DNA of 20,141 nt from Strigomonas culicis (Eukaryota; Euglenozoa; Kinetoplastea; Trypanosomatida; Trypanosomatidae). Within the stretch, counting starts at the first letter, position 1. Every line of letters begins with the position of its first letter. Below, piece by piece: positions 1-7,600 of the stretch. The translations under genes were made by a program, and so were the position numbers. Where the stretch lies: NCBI GenBank assembly GCA_000482145.1, contig AUXH01000358.1:1-20141 (forward strand), in the 5' to 3' direction. The notes beneath the pieces were generated by a model. That model was not told where the DNA came from. It made no database searches and worked only from the letters and a program-made list of their open reading frames with translations.

Positions 1-2509
1 CGCCGACGGCGTGCAGGCCGCCGCTGCCGCCCGCCAGCCCCGGCGCGTGCGGCGCCGGCGAGTCCTCCGCCTGCGCGGCGCGCACGTACGGGGACAGGCC
101 GCTCTGCGGCGCGTGCGGGGGGCCGGCGGCCGGGCCGCGCGGGGTGGCCAGCGCGGGCGGCTGGTGCACACCGCGGAACGGGGGCAGCCCCTCCAGCCCC
201 GCGCCGCCGCCGCGGTTGCCACCGCCGGCCTCCTCCCCGCAGGGGCTGTTGTCGCGCGTGGAGGCAAAGGGGTTCTCGTGAAAAGTCTGAGTGGACTCCG
301 AGTGGACGTCACTGGGAGGCGCGGCGGCGGGGCCGTCCCTCGGGCTGTGGTTGAGGTTGAGCTGCGTGCCCACCATCGTCTGGGCGCCGTGCGCATCGTG
401 AAAAGGGTTGTTGGCGGCCGCGACTGTCCGTGGCTCCAGCGGCGACGTGAGCCCCCACGCAGCGGCCTCCGAGAGCGGGTCGCCGAACGGGTTGGGCGGG
501 GCGGCGCCGCCAGCGGCCTCGGCGGGGTGGCGCGGCGGCAGCCGCCGCTCGTGCGCCACGGCCGGTGGGGGCACCGGCGTGGCCTTCAGCGAGTCCGCGC
601 CGCCGAGCTCGCCGCTCCCCTGCAGTAGCGTCGGGATGGTCACGCTGCTGCTGTTGTGCGTGCTCGGCTCCGCCAGGGGGTGGCCCAGACCCCCGCGCGC
701 GGCGGCCGCGGCCTCGGTCTGCACGCTCCGCGGCGTCGGCGGCGGCGAGGTCCTGCTGTTGTCGCCGCTGCGCAGCGCCTCGCCGCCGAGGCCGTCGGCG
801 CTCCCCTCCCGCGCGCCGCCGCCGCCGCCGCCGCCGTCGTCGGCCTCGCTCGCCGTGGCGCTGCCGCTGCGGTTGCCGCCCGGCGTGTAGGCCGCATCGC
901 CGTGGGCGAGCGGCACCGGCGTCTCCGGCCGCGACGCGCGGCGCTGGCTGCCGGCGAAGGGGTCCTCCGCCTCGTCGATGAGGCTGATCGGCCCCGCGGC
1001 GCCGGAGCGCGGGCTCCAGCGGTCCTCGCCAGCGGCCATGCGCCGCACGAGCGGCGAGCGCAGCGTCAGCTCCTCCGCCAGCAACCCCGGGCTGTCCGGG
1101 ATGCCGTAGTTGTCGCTGTCCTGCGTCGTCAGAGGGCCGCTGCCGCTGCGCACGTACAGCGGCGCCCGCAGCGTGGAGGACACCGCGATGGTCGGGATCG
1201 TGAGCGGCTCGTCCTGGCTCTGGCGGAGGCCCTCGCCGCGCGGCGGCGGCGGCGGCGGCGGCGCGCTGATGACGGTGGGCGGCACCGGGGCGGCGTGCGG
1301 CGACCCAGCCGCGTGGCGTGACGCCAGGTGCGGGTGCGGCCCCGTCGTCGCGGGGCTGCGTCGGAAGGAGGCCGCGAAGAAGCTCTCCGAGTCCTCGTCC
1401 CCCGTGTCGTGGTACTCGTCGAACATGGGATGCGAGGTCGCGGCGGGCGGCCGCGCGCCGGAGCGCGTCAGAACGTCCTCGCCGCGCGGCTGGCCGGCGT
1501 CCGTCACGAGGGTGGCCGGCAGCCGGAAGCAGCTCGTCTCGCCGCGGGCGCCGCCCCCCGCGCGCGCGGCGGCGTGCGGCTGCGCGTCCGCCTCGCAGTT
1601 GGCCGCCGCGTCCGCGTGTAGGGAAGCGGTCCGCGCGTCGGCGGTGGGGGTGGCGGCGGCGGCGTGCGTCGGGGTCGCCTGCCGCCGCGGCGGGGCGAGT
1701 GGGCCGCGCAGAAAGGACGGCGCGTCCCGCGAGAGCAGCTCCGACAGCTGCGCGCGCGCGCGGCTGCCGCTGCTGGAGCGCACGCCGCCGCGCGCGCGAC
1801 CCGCGGCGGCGCCGCTGCTGCTGCTGCTGTCGGCGCGGCCGCGGAGGGCCCCGGTCAGACGGCGTGCGGCCTCCGGGCTGTCCGGGCCCTGCGGGCGCGA
1901 CGACGAGGGCCGCGGCGTGTGGTGCAGCGCCTCGTCCGACACGCGCCGGCTGCGCTCGCCGGCGGTGTCCGCCGCGGGCGCCGGCTCCACCCCGTTCGTG
2001 CCGCTGCGCATCGTCGCGGCGGCGACCTCGGCGCAGGCAGCACCAGGGTCCTCCGCGCGGGACAGCGTCTGCGGCAGCGCCCCGAAGGGCACGCTCGCGG
2101 GCGGCTTCATCGTCGTGGTCGTCATGGGCGTCCCCATCATCTGAGAGTTCGACGCAGAGGAGGAGGCGGTTGGTGGGCCGGGCGCCGCGCGCTGCTTCGG
2201 CAGCGGCGGCGGCGGCGGCGTGGCCAGCGCCGGTGGCTCCGCCGGCTGGCTACCTGGCGGGCGCTGCAGCGACTCGTGCGGCGGCACGTCCAACAGCGGT
2301 CGCACCGCCGTTGGGGCGGCGGCAGCCGCCGCGCTGCCACCACTAAAAAAATCGGGTGCTGCGTAGCGGTTTCGGCTCGCGTTAGCATGGACACCACCGG
2401 GGCTCTGAAACGCGGATCCCGGCTGCGCGATGCCGCTGCCTCCGGCTGCTGCCGCGGGGCGCGGTGGGCCGGGTGGCCTCAACGGTGGTGGTGGTGGGCC
2501 TCCAGACAT
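1..2509 (-). CDS. Partial Pro/Ser/Ala/Gly-rich disordered protein with NPF motifs (N-terminal part)
   Basis: An open frame begins with ATG at 2509 and stays open for 836 codons to the window edge, so the C-terminus is missing. I do not recognise the family. Nearly all of it is low-complexity and probably disordered: polyproline runs near residues 5-9, 95-99 and 417-423, a polyglycine run near 558, and many Ser-Pro and Thr-Pro pairs. An acidic island starts at M362 (MFDEYHDTGDEDSESFF). Short linear motifs stand out: NPF at 673-675, 701-703 and 746-748, and DPF at 516-518. NPF is the known ligand of EH domains and DPF of adaptor appendage domains, so an endocytic or coat-scaffold role is possible but only inferred. 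No upstream ATG occurs in the probable leader, which supports this start. Frame checks at M362, the NPF motifs and the last codon all agree. GC-rich codon use matches the downstream genes. Confident as a gene, not in function. Confidence 0.85.
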   Translation of the reverse strand, partial: MSGGPPPPPLRPPGPPRPAAAAGGSGIAQPGSAFQSPGGVHANASRNRYAAPDFFSGGSAAAAAAPTAVRPLLDVPPHESLQRPPGSQPAEPPALATPPPPPLPKQRAAPGPPTASSSASNSQMMGTPMTTTTMKPPASVPFGALPQTLSRAEDPGAACAEVAAATMRSGTNGVEPAPAADTAGERSRRVSDEALHHTPRPSSSRPQGPDSPEAARRLTGALRGRADSSSSSGAAAGRARGGVRSSSGSRARAQLSELLSRDAPSFLRGPLAPPRRQATPTHAAAATPTADARTASLHADAAANCEADAQPHAAARAGGGARGETSCFRLPATLVTDAGQPRGEDVLTRSGARPPAATSHPMFDEYHDTGDEDSESFFAASFRRSPATTGPHPHLASRHAAGSPHAAPVPPTVISAPPPPPPPRGEGLRQSQDEPLTIPTIAVSSTLRAPLYVRSGSGPLTTQDSDNYGIPDSPGLLAEELTLRSPLVRRMAAGEDRWSPRSGAAGPISLIDEAEDPFAGSQRRASRPETPVPLAHGDAAYTPGGNRSGSATASEADDGGGGGGGAREGSADGLGGEALRSGDNSRTSPPPTPRSVQTEAAAAARGGLGHPLAEPSTHNSSSVTIPTLLQGSGELGGADSLKATPVPPPAVAHERRLPPRHPAEAAGGAAPPNPFGDPLSEAAAWGLTSPLEPRTVAAANNPFHDAHGAQTMVGTQLNLNHSPRDGPAAAPPSDVHSESTQTFHENPFASTRDNSPCGEEAGGGNRGGGAGLEGLPPFRGVHQPPALATPRGPAAGPPHAPQSGLSPYVRAAQAEDSPAPHAPGLAGGSGGLHAVG
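815..835. repeat. (GCC)7 trinucleotide repeat
   Basis: Seven perfect GCC units inside the partial disordered-protein gene. On the coding strand they give the polyglycine run near residue 558. It is a microsatellite of the kind that expands by slippage. Confidence 0.9.
1242..1262. repeat. (GGC)7 trinucleotide repeat
   Basis: Seven perfect GGC units. On the coding (minus) strand they encode the polyproline run near residues 417-423 of the partial disordered protein. Confidence 0.9.
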
Positions 2510-2712
2510 TACAAAAAAAAAAAGGAAACGTCGATGAAAAAAAAAATGATTATTCTTTTTAGTACTTGATTTTGCTTGTTTGCTCTCTTATTCTCCCTTT
2601 TTCGCTGCCACCTATGTGTGTATGTCGTTGTCGGTGTTAGCTATTTGAATTCAACAACTGATAATGCTCCTTCTTCCTTTTTTTTCTTTGGTATTTACTC
2701 GTCTTCAGTTTG

Positions 2713-2779
2713 CTTTGACACAAAGAAAAAAATGAAAACACTTCCTACACCACAATGTATATATATACAATTCACTACT
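2713..2779 (-). promoter_or_regulatory. Candidate trans-splice acceptors for the NPF gene
   Basis: On the minus strand a pyrimidine-rich tract at about 2781-2815 is followed by AG at 2778-2779 and again at 2775-2776. A second, shorter T-rich tract at about 2725-2734 is followed by AG at 2713-2714. Either would give a leader of about 200-265 bases with no ATG before 2509. A third T tract sits directly before the start codon but has no AG between it and the ATG. Which AG is used cannot be decided here. Confidence 0.4.
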
Positions 2780-2971
2780 TAAAAAAAAAGAAGTGTTTTA
2801 GTTAAGAGAGGGGTGATACGGAGGCATAAGAATTAATAAACAAAAAAGGGAGAGAAACGCATAGGCATGCACTTTCATGTGCATGACTTTTTTTTCTTGA
2901 TGTTACTGTTTTTTTTTCTTTCTTAGTTTACTGGTACAATGCAAAAGAAAACGGAAAAAGAAAAGAGCATC

Positions 2972-2995
2972 AATCATATTAATAATCATATTAAT
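2972..2995. repeat. 12-base tandem duplication in the spacer
   Basis: The unit AATCATATTAAT occurs twice back to back (2972-2983 and 2984-2995), followed by further AAT units. It lies just beyond the stop codon of the CWC16-like gene, so it is probably in its 3' UTR. No function is evident. Confidence 0.85.
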
Positions 2996-3037
2996 AATAA
3001 TAAACAGTAAAGGAGAAGGAGAAAACAAAAGTGCCCG

Positions 3038-4387
3038 TCAGTCATCATCATCGTCCAGCAGCCGTTGCAACGCACTCTTGCCAGTGGTGGATTTCTGCTG
3101 TCCACTGCCCTGCCTATCATACGTCACCGATGTGCTCTTCGGCAGCAGCGGTGGTGGTGGCGGCGCTTGCTGCCGCGGCGGTGGTCGCCGTGTGGCGTCC
3201 AAACGTGCCTCCTCCTCCGTATCACTGAGGTCGCCCAGAAAGTAGCTTGCGCGAGTGGTACCGACGCCCGCACCCATGGGAGGCAGCGGTGGTTGGGCTA
3301 CACCATGTGGAGCTGCGGAAGAAGAAGAAGTGCCACGAGTGGTGATGGTGGTGTCGGTCGTCACGGCCGACAGCATCTGGCGCCGCTGCGCCTGGCGCTG
3401 CAGCACCGCGGCCACGTCATCCGTCGCGGCATCCGCCGCGACGCGGTGTGGCGCGTGGCTGCTGTTTCGCCGCTCGTCTTCGTGCGCCTCCTGGTCCGCG
3501 TCGTCCGCACCCTCACTGCCCGCGCGGCGGTGGTGCAGCCGCCGCTGCTCCTGCGCCTGCTTCTCCATCTGAAGTCGCCGGAACTGCTGGGCGACCGTCA
3601 GCACCTCCTCCTCCTCCTCCTCCGCCTCCTCCGCCTTCTCCGCCTCCTGCTGCTGCTGTGCCTTCCGCTGCTGCTGCGCGCGGAGAAACTGGATGAGGTC
3701 GCTGTCGCGGTAGGCCTCGCGCTCTTGCAGCTCCTCGTCGCGCTCCTTGTTGTCCAGCTCCCGCTGCCGCGCGCGCTCATTCTCGCGCTCCATGGCCTCC
3801 AGCACGTCGATGTCGGTGGCGGCCTCCTTGCCCTCCGCGGTGCCGCTGCTCTGCACAAGGTCCTGCGCCTCCTTCTCTTTCCGCTGCGCCTCCTTCGCCA
3901 GCTCGTTCTCTTGGTTGAGCTTGTACTGGAAGGCCCCTGTGGCCGCGCGCTCGCAGTGCTTGTCGCAGATGTAGCCGCCGGTCACCTTTGGCGTCTCGTA
4001 GTCCGTGAGCAGGTAAAAGTGCTCACTGCAGTGGGTACAGCGGATCTGGAGGCGGTCGACTCGAATCTTGTTGTTGAAGAGGGTCCTGCCGCTGAAGGTG
4101 CGGTTCACGTAAACGTGCTTGCCGCGCGGGATCACCTTGTTGCAGTGCAGGCATCGCAGGTCGAACGGAATGGCAAACGTCTGCCGCTTCGTCGTGTTGT
4201 CCTTCACGAAGTCGGCCTCCGGGAGATCCGCATCCGACTTCCCCTTCTCCTGCTCGCGGGTGCGCTTCTGGCGGTTCTGCTTCTGCTTTTCGCGCTGCTG
4301 TGCCCGCTGCTCCTCCTCCAGCTTGCGGAAATCGGTATCGGGACTGATGTAGTAACCGGACCCATATGTGATATTGATTTTCGACAT
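3038..4387 (-). CDS. CWC16/Yju2-family (CCDC94/CCDC130-type) pre-mRNA splicing factor
   Basis: A 449-residue protein. The N-terminus has a YYISPDTDFRKL element (residues 12-23) like the conserved N-terminal YYPPDFDP stretch of the family, which supports the start. A Lys/Arg/Gln/Glu-rich insertion covers about 21-70. The core follows: FAIPFDLRC with C79 and C82, an I-P-R-G-K element at 86-90, then IRCTHC with C117 and C120 and TDYETPKVTGGY at 128-139. The four cysteines match the zinc-binding pairs of the family. A helical charged region (about 155-300) has Gln- and Glu-rich runs, then a low-complexity tail ends in five Asp. Known members join the spliceosome around the first catalytic step and stabilise the branch-site helix in the nucleus. 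In trypanosomatids such a factor would mainly serve spliced-leader trans-splicing. Yju2 versus CCDC130-type orthology is not settled here. Confidence 0.88.
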   Translation of the reverse strand: MSKINITYGSGYYISPDTDFRKLEEEQRAQQREKQKQNRQKRTREQEKGKSDADLPEADFVKDNTTKRQTFAIPFDLRCLHCNKVIPRGKHVYVNRTFSGRTLFNNKIRVDRLQIRCTHCSEHFYLLTDYETPKVTGGYICDKHCERAATGAFQYKLNQENELAKEAQRKEKEAQDLVQSSGTAEGKEAATDIDVLEAMERENERARQRELDNKERDEELQEREAYRDSDLIQFLRAQQQRKAQQQQEAEKAEEAEEEEEEVLTVAQQFRRLQMEKQAQEQRRLHHRRAGSEGADDADQEAHEDERRNSSHAPHRVAADAATDDVAAVLQRQAQRRQMLSAVTTDTTITTRGTSSSSAAPHGVAQPPLPPMGAGVGTTRASYFLGDLSDTEEEARLDATRRPPPRQQAPPPPPLLPKSTSVTYDRQGSGQQKSTTGKSALQRLLDDDDD

Positions 4388-4777
4388 TATCCTTTTGTTA
4401 CTTTTTTAATGAAATGGTTGTGCAAGAAAAAAAAAAAGACGAAGGCGAGACAGGCAACATGTAGCATTAGTGATGTTGAGAAAGGGAAGAATTGAAGAAA
4501 CAAGCTGAGTGAACAGTGACAGTGAAAAGGGAATAATAAAGATGTATTGGTGAGAGAAGAACTTACAACAGTAATAGTCGTAAGAGGAATAAAAAAACGT
4601 CATGACAGGAGAATAAACATGCAAATATACATCAACACGAAACGTTTTTTTTTTTTCGTTTGTTCGTTTGTTTTTCGTGTTGTCGTTTGTACGGCTGTCC
4701 TTTTGTGTGCATAGAAAGTAAGTATGCGTATGGACGTACAGTATACATACATATATATTCGCTCGAGTTGCGCTTAT
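4388..4777. other. Intergenic spacer: 3' UTR of the 782-residue gene and leader of the CWC16-like gene
   Basis: AT-rich, with homopolymer runs at about 4424-4437 and 4645-4654 and a TA-rich patch near 4741-4759. No gene or structured RNA was seen. Plus-strand frames here are short or continue from antisense of the coding genes. Confidence 0.8.
4401..4402 (-). promoter_or_regulatory. Candidate trans-splice acceptor for the CWC16-like gene
   Basis: On the minus strand a pyrimidine tract at about 4425-4450 (C/T-rich, then a long T run) is followed first by AG at 4401-4402, then AG at 4392-4393. The first would leave a very short leader of about 13 bases before the ATG at 4387. Confidence 0.45.
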
Positions 4778-7126
4778 TTACTTTGCCTTCTGCTTCAGCA
4801 CGCGCAGCATCCAGTCGTCGAAGATGGCGTCCAGCTCCGCCGCGCTGCGCTCCTCCCCTGTCGCCATCGTCTCGGTCGTCGCCGTCGCCGGCTCCAGCGG
4901 GGTCGGTGCGGCCACCGGCGCGACCGCGAAGGCGTCGCGCTGGTGCCGCAGGACGACGAGCTGCGGGTCCTCCAGCGCCGCCTCACACAGCCGCACGAGA
5001 CCAGTCTTGGGGTCGTGTACGTCCAGCAGGCAGCTCAGCCACAGCGACGCGAACTGTCGCAGCATCAGACTGGGGTTGATGTGTAGCCACGGCGGGCTCA
5101 ACGTCAGCGGGTTGCCGGCCGCGGCCGGGATGCCTACAAGGTTGCCGCAGCTGCTGATGCTGCTGAAGGACAGCGACGCGTGGTAGTGCGTCGAGCCGCT
5201 GTTCATCACCGGCGACAGGTAGTTGCTCATGGTGGCGGTGTTGGTCGCGGCGCTGCCGCTGTGGCTGGGCTGCTGCAGGATGAGGTGGTGCTGCGGCTGC
5301 GGCAGCCGCAGCCACTGGCGCTCGAGGGCCTGCACCATCTGGATGCACTGGATGTACACGTCGACGTCGGGCTTCCGGAGGTTCATGTAAAAGGCCAAGA
5401 TGCGCAGCGGGTCGCCCGCCGCCCCGCCGCCGCTGGCTGTGCTGGATGCGAGTGAGCCGTTCGGCCCGCTCGCCGTGGTGGCGGACACAAAGAGACTGTT
5501 GAGGTTTTCTGTAGTGCAAAACTGACGGTAGTTCCGCATGTTGTCGCTCTCCCGCGGCGGCGGCGGCGTGCCGCGTTCGCGCGCCGTCATGCTCACGGCC
5601 GTGCTGTTGCTGCTGCTGCTGCAACAGGAAGCCTCCCGCTCCGGCCCCGCCACCGGCGCCAGTGTCGTCGGCGAGCGGGCCGCGGCGGCGGCCTTGCCGG
5701 TGAGGAGGGCGGAGGACAGCAGCGAGGTGTCGAAGTTGCGGAGCGAGACCGTGTGGGCGAGCTCGCGCGCCATGGAGGTGAAGTGATCGATCGCGATTAC
5801 GGTGTAACCTTTCAGCAACATGTAGCGCAGGACGTGGCGGTTCTCGTAGCGGTTGAGGGGGAAGAAGGAGCCGCAGAGCTGGGGTCGCTTGCTGTGCAGC
5901 TCGATGGACGCGAGTGTGTTCCGGATGATCGCCTCCGCCTCCCGCGTCGCCGGGTCCTTCTCCGCCGCCTCCGCCTCGTCGCCGTCCTTCTGCTCCGTGC
6001 CCGTCGTCGCCGTCGAGGTGGTCATGCGGTCGATGATGTTCTGATAGAGCAACGTGTTGAACTTGGTGGGCGGCATCGGCAGGAATTCCTCCGCCTCGGC
6101 TACCACGGTCGTCGTCTGGATGGGCGACTCGGTGCCGGTGGTGGGGGCGCCCGCACACGCCGCTGAGCGTGCGTCCGTCGCCGGGTCGTCCGCCGGGTGG
6201 ACGTGGCCCTCCGCCTCGCCGTCGCAGCGCCTCGGGAAAAAGGGGCATCCGTCGCCGCGGACACACACCACCCCACTGTGCCGGTGCTTGTGAAACAGCG
6301 ACAGGAGCGAGCGCACGCACTTCATGTAGAACTCGCCGTGCAGCAGCTGGGGGGCCGCCGCGGGCCTCCCGCGGGGCGAGCGGTGCGTCGGAGGCGGCTC
6401 GCCATCGCCCGGCGTCAGGTCGCGCACGAAGAGGTTCGACTCGACGGCAGCCATCCGACCCATCTGCCGCGGGAACCAAAACAGCCGCTCCGCCAGCTCG
6501 CGCGTGAGGCACGCGTCCGCCGCGGCGGGGTCGGACTCCGGCAGCCGCAGCTCGCGGTAGAGAAGGGCCTCGATGGCGGTGCGGTTGCCGCGCCGGCCGG
6601 CCGGCGCGGCCGCCTCCTCCTCGTCGCGGCGGTGGAGCAGACACAACGTCGGCATCTGGCGCCGGTGCACCGCGTAGCTGACCTCCGCGTCTGTGTGGAG
6701 CGTCACGTCCCGCCCGGCCGCGCCGCCGCTCTCGACGAGGTAGAACTCCATCTGCTGCAGCAGCGGGGTGTCGTTCGCGACCATGGCGAGCACGTCCCGG
6801 CCCTCCTGCTCCCACAGCCGCAGGAAGGGCAGCGCCGGGGGGGTGGCCGCCGCCGCCGCCGCGCCGCGCAGGCGCACGGCCGCCTCCTGGGGCGTGACGA
6901 TCGTCACCTGCGTCGGGCGCCTCGCGTCGCCGCTCGTCGTCGCGAAGGCCGCCGCGCTCACCGCCTCGAGGACGGCCAGCGTCTGCGGCCGCTGCACATT
7001 AGCGTAAATTGTGACCTGCGTCAGCTGCACCGCGTTCGCGTCCGCGTCGGTTGGGCTCGGTGCGGTCGCGTCCGCGACCTTCGCAGGGGTGGAGGACGCC
7101 GGGGAAGTGGAGGATGTAATCGACAT
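4778..7126 (-). CDS. Hypothetical protein, 782 residues, soluble
   Basis: I do not recognise this protein. It has a Ser/Thr/Ala-rich first 32 residues, then ordered-looking blocks broken by low-complexity linkers. One block is about 33-165, with two similar strand-like segments (QLTQVTIYANV at 35-45 and PTQVTIVTPQE at 71-81). Others are about 182-300, with FYMKCVRSLLSLFHKHRHSG and cysteines in VVCVRGDGCPFFPRRC; about 352-370 (KFNTLLYQNIIDRM); and about 396-475, with LCGSFFPLNRYENRHVLRYM followed by a hydrophobic strand YTVIAIDHF. The C-terminal block includes a WLHINPSLMLRQFASLWLSCLLDVHD segment and ends in an acidic-to-basic helix (AELDAIFDDWMLRVLKQKAK). There is no signal peptide or clear membrane span, so it is probably cytosolic or nuclear. 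The start is the first ATG after a good acceptor at 7184-7185. The function is unknown. Confidence 0.85.
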   Translation of the reverse strand: MSITSSTSPASSTPAKVADATAPSPTDADANAVQLTQVTIYANVQRPQTLAVLEAVSAAAFATTSGDARRPTQVTIVTPQEAAVRLRGAAAAAATPPALPFLRLWEQEGRDVLAMVANDTPLLQQMEFYLVESGGAAGRDVTLHTDAEVSYAVHRRQMPTLCLLHRRDEEEAAAPAGRRGNRTAIEALLYRELRLPESDPAAADACLTRELAERLFWFPRQMGRMAAVESNLFVRDLTPGDGEPPPTHRSPRGRPAAAPQLLHGEFYMKCVRSLLSLFHKHRHSGVVCVRGDGCPFFPRRCDGEAEGHVHPADDPATDARSAACAGAPTTGTESPIQTTTVVAEAEEFLPMPPTKFNTLLYQNIIDRMTTSTATTGTEQKDGDEAEAAEKDPATREAEAIIRNTLASIELHSKRPQLCGSFFPLNRYENRHVLRYMLLKGYTVIAIDHFTSMARELAHTVSLRNFDTSLLSSALLTGKAAAAARSPTTLAPVAGPEREASCCSSSSNSTAVSMTARERGTPPPPRESDNMRNYRQFCTTENLNSLFVSATTASGPNGSLASSTASGGGAAGDPLRILAFYMNLRKPDVDVYIQCIQMVQALERQWLRLPQPQHHLILQQPSHSGSAATNTATMSNYLSPVMNSGSTHYHASLSFSSISSCGNLVGIPAAAGNPLTLSPPWLHINPSLMLRQFASLWLSCLLDVHDPKTGLVRLCEAALEDPQLVVLRHQRDAFAVAPVAAPTPLEPATATTETMATGEERSAAELDAIFDDWMLRVLKQKAK

Positions 7127-7600
7127 CGCGCGGGTTTGTAGAGGAAGGCCAAACGGTTATGAAGAGAGGGAAGTGCGCTATAACTAGTAACGAGAGGAAA
7201 GAAAATTTCTAAAGATAATAAAACAATGTATGCGGTCTATTGAAGATGCTAAAGAAGTCGAGGAAAGGGAAAGGGAAAGAGGTATACGGTGTCCTCTTAC
7301 TTTGACCTTGTTAGTCTATTGATAACTTTTATTTTGTTTGTTTGTTTGTTGGTGTTGTTTATGTTTCGGACGAACAAAGGAAAAAGAAAAAGAGGTTCAA
7401 AGAAAAGAGAAGGAGAGAGAAAGGTTGAACATAATGAAGAGACATGACACCTTAGCCGATAGAGAGACACCTTTTTTGCTCCCTCATTTGAATTACTCTT
7501 TACTTTATCCATTGTTTTAGCCGGAAAAAAAAAAACGTGAAACGTACAACGCAATGATTGTAAGTGCATTCGTATCATACAAGACTGATATGTGTGACGA
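7127..7600. other. Intergenic spacer: 3' UTR of the membrane-protein gene and leader of the 782-residue gene
   Basis: AT-rich, with a long purine-rich stretch on the plus strand at about 7375-7430 (a pyrimidine tract on the transcribed sense strand), TTTG repeats near 7333-7350 and an A run at 7525-7534. No gene or RNA was seen. A minus-strand frame at 7297-7752 mostly overlaps the upstream gene and is not credible. Confidence 0.8.
7184..7185 (-). promoter_or_regulatory. Candidate trans-splice acceptor for the 782-residue gene
   Basis: On the minus strand a pyrimidine tract (about 7190-7207) is followed by AG at 7184-7185 and then AG at 7178-7179. The leader would be about 50-57 bases with no ATG before 7126. 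A second C/T-rich stretch at 7138-7175 has no AG before the ATG. Confidence 0.5.

Larger units (their letters stand above)
2510..3037. other. Intergenic spacer: 3' UTR of the CWC16-like gene and 5' leader of the NPF gene
   Basis: AT-rich DNA without a credible gene. It has long A runs on the plus strand (2513-2523 and 2781-2789, T runs on the transcribed sense strand), T runs at 2889-2896 and 2911-2918, and a 12-base tandem duplication at 2972-2995. Pyrimidine tracts on the minus strand suggest trans-splicing signals for the downstream gene. No RNA gene was seen. Confidence 0.8.

Noticed and set aside
1110..2569. Several plus-strand frames of 300-344 codons opposite the NPF gene
   Set aside because: Arg/Ala-rich shadow products. 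The minus-strand frame is longer, open to the edge, has motif content and agrees with the direction of all other genes.
2576..2782. Small plus-strand frame in the AT-rich spacer
   Set aside because: Phe/Ser/Tyr-rich translation of homopolymers, opposite to the transcription direction, with no conserved features.
3065..4495. 476-codon plus-strand frame, Leu/Arg-rich
   Set aside because: Antisense shadow of the CWC16-like gene. The Leu runs are complements of Gln, Glu and Lys codons.
4983..6815. 610-codon minus-strand frame overlapping the 782-residue gene
   Set aside because: Shadow frame in GC-rich DNA. The product is Arg/Pro/Gly/His-rich with no ordered blocks, while the other frame has plausible hydrophobic and helical segments and a good leader.
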